Positions 51,137 through 56,967 of a stretch of DNA of 56,967 bases are shown here, piece by piece. Each line of letters begins with the position of its first letter. The stretch's first letter is position 1. Origin of the DNA: Thermoguttaceae bacterium (GTDB taxonomy: Bacteria; Planctomycetota; Planctomycetia; Pirellulales; Thermoguttaceae); contig JAGBAA010000059.1 of NCBI GenBank assembly GCA_017939795.1, positions 1-56,967 of the forward strand, in the 5' to 3' direction. The position numbers were made by a program, and so were the translations under genes. The notes under the pieces are model-generated. The model did not search any database, was not told the origin of the DNA, and saw nothing but the letters and a program-made list of their open reading frames with translations.

Positions 51137-53536
51137 TCATTTACGCGCAGTAAACTGGGATCGGACTTCATATTTTCCAGAGCTGAGCCGATAGACGCGG
51201 CAGCCGGGGCGATAGTCTGATTCGCGGGAAACTCCATCGGAGAACGTGACGCCGGAGCGTTCGTCATCGACGGGGACCTGAACGATCGCTGTCGTATCCT
51301 CCGGGACGGTAAAGGTCCAGAAAAACGTGCCGTTGCCGCACTTCCACCGGCTTTCGATCCGTCCGTTCGGAGAATCGTACCAGCCGTCGGCGTCGGAGAT
51401 CTGCGTGCACGGCTTCGGTGTGAGAAGAAGCTCCTGGAATCCGCAGGAATCTTCCGTTTGCCGGATCCCCAAAAGTCCGGCGGTGAACCATTCCTGCGCG
51501 TGCCCGAACATACAGTGATTCATGGAACTTCCCGGCCGGTTCCACGCTTCCGAGAGCGTCTTCATGCCGAAATTTTCAAGCATGTTGACGTAACCGGGCG
51601 AGGTCCGGCGCATGATGATCCTGGCGATGACGTCATTCCGGTCTTCCTCCATCAGTGTGCGGAGAAGGTAAACGAAAGCCACTTCGCCTGTCGTGGGACG
51701 GTACTCCATTCGTTCGATCGATTCGAGGAACTTCTGCATGACACGGGGGCGCTGCTCTTCCGGAATCAGATGAAATGCCAGCGCAAAAGCGTATCCTGCC
51801 TGAGAATCCTGAGCGATGATGCCCGTTTCCGGATCATAGTACGCCTTTCGGAATGCGTCAGACGCTTCCTTCGCCAGCGTATCATAGTATTCCGCCCGCT
51901 CCGGTTTGCCGAGCAGGAGCGAAATCCGGCTCATCAGCTGTGCGTTGTTGGCCAGGAACGCCGTCGCGGGCAGTTCTCTCGGCGTAAGGTGCGAGTAGCC
52001 GGGGTGCCCCTTTGCTTCGGACCAATCGTACCAGTCGCCCAAACCGGCTTTGGCCAGCCCCTGTTCGTTTCGCGTGGACACAAAGTACGCCATGTACTTT
52101 TCCATCGTCTCGTACTGACGCGCGAGAATCTCCGTATCTCCGTAGGATCGGTACAGAAGCCACGGTATCTGAACGGTGGAGGATGACCACTCCGGCGACT
52201 CAAAGAACCCGCCCTGGAAACGAACGTACTCTGGTACGATATCCGGTACCATCCCGTTCGGGAGCTGCGCCTCGGAAATGTCCATGCAGACCTTGCGGTA
52301 AAGCTGATGGATATTGAACCGGTACATGATTGACGGTCCCATCAGGTGCGCGACCTCCAGCCAGCCGAGTTTTTCCCGGTGCGGGCAATCCGTCAGAACA
52401 TGCTGCAGGTTACTGCGGACCGAGCGGGCGATCATGGCCTCAATGTCGTTCAGCCACGGCGCGGAAGAACTGAATTCGCCGGCTTTTGCGGAGGAGGACG
52501 TCGTAAATTCCGCTTCGACGCAGGCAAGGACCGGCATCTGCTCGTCCGGGGTATTTTGAGCGTCCAGTGAGGCTCCGGAAACGTAAAGGTACTGGAACCC
52601 CCAATACGTAAAATGCGGGACAAAAACGATCGGAGCACACTTGGTGTCGAAGTCCTTCGGGAAGGTGATCGAATAGGAATGTCCCCTCCAGGGATTATTT
52701 TTCGTTTCTGCCAGCGTGACCGTCACCGTCGTTCCCGGCTTTCCCAGAAACGTCAAACGGGGACGCCCGGAAAAATTGTATCCGAAATCCGCTTCGATCC
52801 TGCCGTCCGGAAGAGTCTGGACCTTTTCCGGCTTCAGGACTTCCGCAACGAAAATATCCGGGTGTTCCTGCGGTTTCAGCTGTCCCGCAGGCGGTGCGGT
52901 CGAAAGGGATGCCGCGGTCCAGCTTTCATCGTTAAACTCTGTGGAATTCCAGTCTGTCAGATCCTTTGAAAGAACCCAGTCTTCCCCGCCGTAGACGCAG
53001 GAAAACGTGATCGGACCTGCCGCCGTCTTCCACGATGGATCCGAAACGAGGATCTGCCGGCTGCCGTCCTTGAACGTGATGTCAAGCCGACCGATCCACT
53101 GCGGCTGACCAAAGGAGCCGGTAAACTTTACGTATCGTCCGCCTTTTACGTTGAAAAAGCCGTTCCCGAGCCAGACTCCCAGAACGTTCGTACCGGAACG
53201 GAGCTGTTTTTTTACGTCCCACTGATTGAAGAGGCACGTTTTGCGGTAATTCGTCCATCCGGGAGACATCGGCGCGCTGACAGTCTGGCCGTTGATGTCC
53301 AGCTGGTAGAATCCAAGACCGCAGATCGACGCAGTTGCGGAATCTATGTTTTCTGTCGGCTGCTTCAGCTCAAAAACCTTACGAAAGACCGGAAGTTCCT
53401 GGGAACTGCCGCCGATGATCCAATCGGCTCCGGATAGTGCCGGGGGAATCTCAGTTTGCGGTTCATTTGCCAATGATCTTATGCTGAATATGCCGGCCAA
53501 AATCGCTAAAAGAAAAAGACAGATCGTTTTATGCAT
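51137..53536 (-). CDS. Secreted alpha-L-rhamnosidase, GH78
   Basis: A 799-residue protein from ATG 53536 with a signal peptide (MHKTICLFLLAILAGIF, cleavage near SLANE). N-terminal beta domains resemble the rhamnosidase Bac_rhamnosid_N region (YQLDINGQTV, PMSPGWTNYRKTC, VLGVWLGNGFF). The (alpha/alpha)6 catalytic domain contains LTDCPHREKLGW (about 380-391), corresponding to the conserved DCPQRDERxGW box, and SEAWNRPGSSMNHCMFG (about 661-677), holding the second conserved carboxylate. A C-terminal beta domain completes the fold. It releases terminal rhamnose from plant or microbial glycans. Length is usual for GH78. Confidence 0.85.
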   Translation of the reverse strand: MHKTICLFLLAILAGIFSIRSLANEPQTEIPPALSGADWIIGGSSQELPVFRKVFELKQPTENIDSATASICGLGFYQLDINGQTVSAPMSPGWTNYRKTCLFNQWDVKKQLRSGTNVLGVWLGNGFFNVKGGRYVKFTGSFGQPQWIGRLDITFKDGSRQILVSDPSWKTAAGPITFSCVYGGEDWVLSKDLTDWNSTEFNDESWTAASLSTAPPAGQLKPQEHPDIFVAEVLKPEKVQTLPDGRIEADFGYNFSGRPRLTFLGKPGTTVTVTLAETKNNPWRGHSYSITFPKDFDTKCAPIVFVPHFTYWGFQYLYVSGASLDAQNTPDEQMPVLACVEAEFTTSSSAKAGEFSSSAPWLNDIEAMIARSVRSNLQHVLTDCPHREKLGWLEVAHLMGPSIMYRFNIHQLYRKVCMDISEAQLPNGMVPDIVPEYVRFQGGFFESPEWSSSTVQIPWLLYRSYGDTEILARQYETMEKYMAYFVSTRNEQGLAKAGLGDWYDWSEAKGHPGYSHLTPRELPATAFLANNAQLMSRISLLLGKPERAEYYDTLAKEASDAFRKAYYDPETGIIAQDSQAGYAFALAFHLIPEEQRPRVMQKFLESIERMEYRPTTGEVAFVYLLRTLMEEDRNDVIARIIMRRTSPGYVNMLENFGMKTLSEAWNRPGSSMNHCMFGHAQEWFTAGLLGIRQTEDSCGFQELLLTPKPCTQISDADGWYDSPNGRIESRWKCGNGTFFWTFTVPEDTTAIVQVPVDDERSGVTFSDGVSRESDYRPGCRVYRLSSGKYEVRSQFTARK

Positions 53537-53564
53537 GGGACTACCTGGTGAATTACAGGAAAAA

Positions 53565-53599
53565 ATACGGGGATGAAATATTGAATTTCGTCCCCGTAT
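53565..53599 (-). terminator. Terminator of the PEP-CTERM protein gene
   Basis: Stem ATACGGGGA / TCCCCGTAT extended by GAAAT / ATTTC, with a T-run after it on the minus strand. It lies 16 bases beyond the stop at 53615. Confidence 0.85.
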
Positions 53600-53614
53600 G
53601 CGGTTTGAATGTTT

Positions 53615-56600
53615 CTATTTCTTTCGGCAGTAAAGCAGGCCGAATGTGCCGAGGATCAGGAGGACCCACGTCGCCGGTTCCGGAACCGCGGGATCCGTAC
53701 CGAAAACGGCATTCACCATGTTGCCGGAAACCTCAAGATGCCAGTTCGTATCGGCTGCCGCGGTCAAAAGGTTCGTCCAGAAGGCCGCGTCCGCGTACTC
53801 GCCAAGTCCGCCTTCCGCTTCGATGAGCGTGTAAACTTTATCCGGATCGGCGTCGGTAAATAGAAGCTCAAGGATGGCATCTTCGGAAATATCCAGTGTA
53901 CCTTCGCTTTCGAGAACGATCAGGTCGGAAGTGTCTTCACCGATCTCAAACACGAGCCGTGCACCATCATCTGCCGAGAAAAGGCCGTTGACCGTCAGCG
54001 TCCCGATCCCGTCGCCTGGCGAGAAGACCGCGCCGTCGGCGACGGAAATCTTACCCGCCATGGTGCCGAAGACGTCCGCGCGTCCTTCCGAGATGTTCAG
54101 GGTGGACTCGAAACTGTTCGCGGTATTGAGTTTCAGCGTGCCTGCGCCCGTTTTGGCGACCGTTCCCGTGCCGGTGACTTTGTTCGTGAAACTCTTCTCC
54201 GCGCCGTCGGCAACGTTCAGTTCCAGCGTACCGTTTTCGTTGAGCGTGACTGCGCTGGTGCCCAGCGTTCCGGCTCCGGTGAGTTTCAGCGTGCCTGCGG
54301 AGATCGTCGTCGTGCCGGTATACGTATTCGCGGCGGAAAATTCCAGTGTTCCCGTGCCGGTTTTTTCGATCGGAGCGGCCGCGGTCGTGCCGTTACGGTT
54401 GGTAAGCGGATCCGCGATGACCCCTGAAATCAAGAGGTCAGAAACGCTGTCAATGACGGAACTGTCCGCGCTGGTAATGTCTTCTACATTGAGCACCGAA
54501 GTCGTGCTCGCAGCATTACCGCTTATCGTTCCAAAGGCATACGTCGCGTTCGCCTTGCTCATATCGGCGGAGAAGACAACAGGCGCGCCTGCGGTTCCGT
54601 CCTCGTTACGGAGAACTTTGACATTGTGCAATTTGAATGCTTTCCAGGTCGCGTTTCCGTCCGCAGCGTAGAGCTGCGCGCCGTCTTTGAAGGTGGTGTT
54701 CTCGATGAAATTGTAGTTGGCACCCGAATTGGAGACCTTCCCGCCGTCAATGACAAACTGCATCGGATTGGTTTCGTGAGCGTTCGTGAAAACATCCTGC
54801 GCCGAGAGGACCAGCTCAACGCCGTCATTGACATAAACAGTCGATCCGGCTTTGTTGGCTCCCAGAGGAGTATTGGTACCGGAACGCGAAGAGGTAATGA
54901 CCACTTTGCCGGCGTTCAGGCGCCATTCACCGTTCATGCTGCTGGTTTTGTTGATCGTCAGCGTTCCCGCGCCGGTTTTGATGACCGACCCAGTCCCGGA
55001 AACCGCGTTGCTGAACGTCATGTCCGAGTCGTGCGCGAATTCCAGCACCGCGTTGTTCGTGACGGCTCCGGTCCCAATCGTTCCGGCATCGGTGAGTTTG
55101 ATTGTTCCCGCGGAGATCGTCGTTCCTTTACTGTAGGTATTCGCGGCCGTCAGCGTCATCGTTCCTTCGCCGGTTTTGGTGAATCCGCCGTCGCTTTTGA
55201 TGATGCCGTTGACGATCAGCGTGTCAGAGGTCACGTTAAAGGTCACGTTCGCGCCGTTGTTGATGTGGATGCGTGAATTGATCGTTGAGTCACCGCTCGA
55301 CGTGATGACACCGGTACGCGTCGCGAAATCCAGCCCGGTTCCGCCGCTGGTGAAACCGTATTCGGTATCGATCGTGCCGCCTTCCAGCGTGACGTTTTTA
55401 ATGTGCGTGTAGTTGGCGGGTTTCAGCGTGCCGCGAATGACAAGATTATTGGGATTATTGCCGTAACCAAGCTGGTTGGCGTTCTGAAATTCTAACACAG
55501 CTCCGGACTCGACCGTGACTGTTCCCGAACCGATCGGACTGGCTGACTGATTTTTGCCCGTCGCGACAATGAGTTTACCGTCATTGACCGTCAATCCGCC
55601 GGAGTGACTAAGCGTGGAATTCAGTTGCAGCGTACCGTCACCCGATTTGACGACCTGGCCCGAGCCGCTGACCGTGCCGCTGACCATGCTGGTGAAGTTC
55701 TTCTCTCCCTCGGCAACGTTCAATTCCAGCACCGCGTTGTTCGTGACGGCTCCGGTGCCCAGCGTTCCGGAACCGGTGAGTTTCAGCGTGCCTGCAGTGA
55801 TCGTCGTTCCGCCGGTGTAGGTGTTGGTTCCGGAGAGCGTCAGCGTGCCCGTGCCGATCTTTTCCAGCGACATGCTTCCCTGAAGCAGACCCGCGTATTC
55901 TGACGTCGTATCGTTCGCGCCAACGATGAGTTTCCCGCCGTCGGCACTGCTCGTGACCTCGCTCCAAGTGTCAGTGGAAACCAGTCCGTTGACCGTCTCG
56001 GTGTGTCCGTTCAAGTCCAGCTTCGAACGGAGACGAGTATCCTCCCACGACATGAGGACCAGGTTCCCCACGGCAGACGCGCCTGCGGTGACGGTATCCG
56101 GGATCTGTTCATCCGCCAAGAGATAAACGGAACCGCCGTAATTCGTGACGCCGCTGTTGTTGTACATGCCGGAGTTGCCGATCTGAGTGTTTCCGGTATA
56201 GTTGTTTTTGTTCGCGCCGGTATTGTTCAGGTAGACGGAAGATGCGCTGCTCGGAGCGATGAGCAAAGCCCCTGTGCCGGTGATCTGGTTGTTGAAATAC
56301 AGTTTTCCCTGATTGTTCTGCCATGCGTGAGACCCGACCGCCGTGTCGCCTGCCAACGTGACCATCCCGTTGAGATTCACGACCGTAGTGTTATTCTGCA
56401 TACGGATCTTACCGGTATTTTCACCATTCTGCCCCTTTCCGCTGATCACGATATTGCAGTTAAGTGTCGCGGATTTGTCAAAATAAAGCTGCGCCGCGTT
56501 CGCCGTGACGTTAAGCGTATCCGCGGACGTCAGGTCACAGTAGGTCTTGCCCGCCGGAAGACCATTTTTTCCTGCATCTTGTGGGTAAGTGCGCGTCGTC

Positions 56601-56737
56601 AGAGTGTACGTCTCCGCGAACGCCGTTTCCGTCATGGGAAGGACCGAAACAAGCGCGAGAAGCAGACCGGCAGAAATGCATCTGCCCGCGGAAATGCTGG
56701 ATGGAATGAGGTTCACGCTGTTCTGGCGGCTGCGCAT
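53615..56737 (-). CDS. Large surface protein with autotransporter-associated beta repeats and PEP-CTERM tail
   Basis: A 1040-residue protein from ATG 56737, preceded by AAGGAG at seven bases. It has a long signal peptide ending near TAFAET. The body is built from repeats of the autotransporter-associated type (GTGTLTLSGTNTYTGGTT, ITAGTLKLTGSGTLG, AVTNNAVLEL), at least five copies, predicting a beta-helix. There is no C-terminal outer-membrane barrel. Instead the end reads VPEPATWVLLILGTFGLLY then CRKK, a PEP-CTERM sorting signal for exosortase. This type of protein is common in planctomycetes and verrucomicrobia. Function is probably surface attachment or matrix. Confidence 0.85.
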   Translation of the reverse strand: MRSRQNSVNLIPSSISAGRCISAGLLLALVSVLPMTETAFAETYTLTTRTYPQDAGKNGLPAGKTYCDLTSADTLNVTANAAQLYFDKSATLNCNIVISGKGQNGENTGKIRMQNNTTVVNLNGMVTLAGDTAVGSHAWQNNQGKLYFNNQITGTGALLIAPSSASSVYLNNTGANKNNYTGNTQIGNSGMYNNSGVTNYGGSVYLLADEQIPDTVTAGASAVGNLVLMSWEDTRLRSKLDLNGHTETVNGLVSTDTWSEVTSSADGGKLIVGANDTTSEYAGLLQGSMSLEKIGTGTLTLSGTNTYTGGTTITAGTLKLTGSGTLGTGAVTNNAVLELNVAEGEKNFTSMVSGTVSGSGQVVKSGDGTLQLNSTLSHSGGLTVNDGKLIVATGKNQSASPIGSGTVTVESGAVLEFQNANQLGYGNNPNNLVIRGTLKPANYTHIKNVTLEGGTIDTEYGFTSGGTGLDFATRTGVITSSGDSTINSRIHINNGANVTFNVTSDTLIVNGIIKSDGGFTKTGEGTMTLTAANTYSKGTTISAGTIKLTDAGTIGTGAVTNNAVLEFAHDSDMTFSNAVSGTGSVIKTGAGTLTINKTSSMNGEWRLNAGKVVITSSRSGTNTPLGANKAGSTVYVNDGVELVLSAQDVFTNAHETNPMQFVIDGGKVSNSGANYNFIENTTFKDGAQLYAADGNATWKAFKLHNVKVLRNEDGTAGAPVVFSADMSKANATYAFGTISGNAASTTSVLNVEDITSADSSVIDSVSDLLISGVIADPLTNRNGTTAAAPIEKTGTGTLEFSAANTYTGTTTISAGTLKLTGAGTLGTSAVTLNENGTLELNVADGAEKSFTNKVTGTGTVAKTGAGTLKLNTANSFESTLNISEGRADVFGTMAGKISVADGAVFSPGDGIGTLTVNGLFSADDGARLVFEIGEDTSDLIVLESEGTLDISEDAILELLFTDADPDKVYTLIEAEGGLGEYADAAFWTNLLTAAADTNWHLEVSGNMVNAVFGTDPAVPEPATWVLLILGTFGLLYCRKK

Positions 56738-56967
56738 AGATCAACTCCTTGCTCGATGAAACAACAAAAATGGCATTTGTGAACGGTCGTTTTGCATTGA
56801 GATCTCAACACAAAATAAAAACATAAACTAATTATACACCAGCACGACGGTTTTTCATAGAAAATTTGAAAATTTTTAAAAATTCCTTCAAGATCATCAT
56901 GCAGAATGTGTTATTTGGGACTGTTGAAACGAAAATAACACAAAAACACGGCATTCGAAAACCCCAA
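56738..56967 (-). promoter_or_regulatory. Upstream region of the PEP-CTERM protein gene
   Basis: A minus-strand TATAAT (56836-56831) is a good -10 candidate about 95 bases before the ATG; no strong -35 is evident at the usual distance. The rest, to the window end, is AT-rich and shows no gene. Confidence 0.4.

Overview
The window looks like a chromosomal segment of a PVC-superphylum bacterium, most probably a planctomycete. The evidence is two very large secreted HzsA-related multihaem proteins (CxxCH motifs, one with paired discoidin-like modules, one with a C-terminal LamG-like module), a GH78 rhamnosidase, an alpha-galactosidase-like enzyme, and a 1040-residue protein with autotransporter-associated beta repeats and a PEP-CTERM sorting tail. 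No rRNA or tRNA gene was recognised, so the taxonomy is inferred from protein types only.

Layout. (1) 1-6408, minus strand: secreted alpha-galactosidase-like hydrolase and HzsA-related protein. (2) 6854-23031, plus strand: four large defence genes, namely a SNF2-type helicase (DrmD-like), a 1575-aa N6-adenine methyltransferase (DrmMI-like), a 2128-aa DEAD helicase with DUF1998 and a Vsr/PD-(D/E)XK-like tail (DrmA+DrmB fused, or DruE-like), and a UvrD-type helicase with an N-terminal ParE/RelE-like fold. This is a DISARM/Druantia-like hybrid. (3) 23166-27000, minus strand: a tightly coupled operon encoding a sigma-like HTH protein, an unknown acidic protein, a Lon-type protease fused to a CARF/SAVED-like sensor, and the ring nuclease Csx3. 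It parallels the CalpS/CalpT/CalpL proteolytic signalling system. A divergent plus-strand gene (27186) encodes two Csx3-like modules fused to a P-loop NTPase. (4) 28418-42483: a CRISPR locus with three arrays carrying near-identical leaders, a type II-C-like cas1 (frameshifted) and cas2, and a minus-strand operon cas10 - Cas7/Cas5/Cas11-like fusion - triple-Cas7 fusion - Card1/Can2-like CARF nuclease. This is a type III-D-like effector compressed into two RAMP polypeptides, towards type III-E, with no cas6 and no cas9. A secreted protein with a nuclease-like motif and a glycine zipper sits inside the locus. (5) 42819-46302: a TerY-P triad (PIN-kinase fusion, vWA protein, PP2C phosphatase), preceded by three tandem promoter-like repeats that also occur upstream of the secreted protein gene. 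(6) 46491-56737, minus strand: membrane protein, second HzsA-related protein, GH78 and PEP-CTERM protein, returning to core-type genes.

How the parts may work together. Cas10 keeps the GGDD cyclase motif but has no HD domain, so the type III complex probably signals by cyclic oligoadenylate. The sensor families present (Card1/Can2-like nuclease, CalpL-like protease) and the ring nuclease Csx3 are all cA4-linked in characterised relatives, suggesting one cA4 circuit with two effector outputs and one or two off-switches. The protease operon would add a transcriptional arm through its sigma-like protein. This is inference from family resemblance and gene order; no searches or structure predictions were run.
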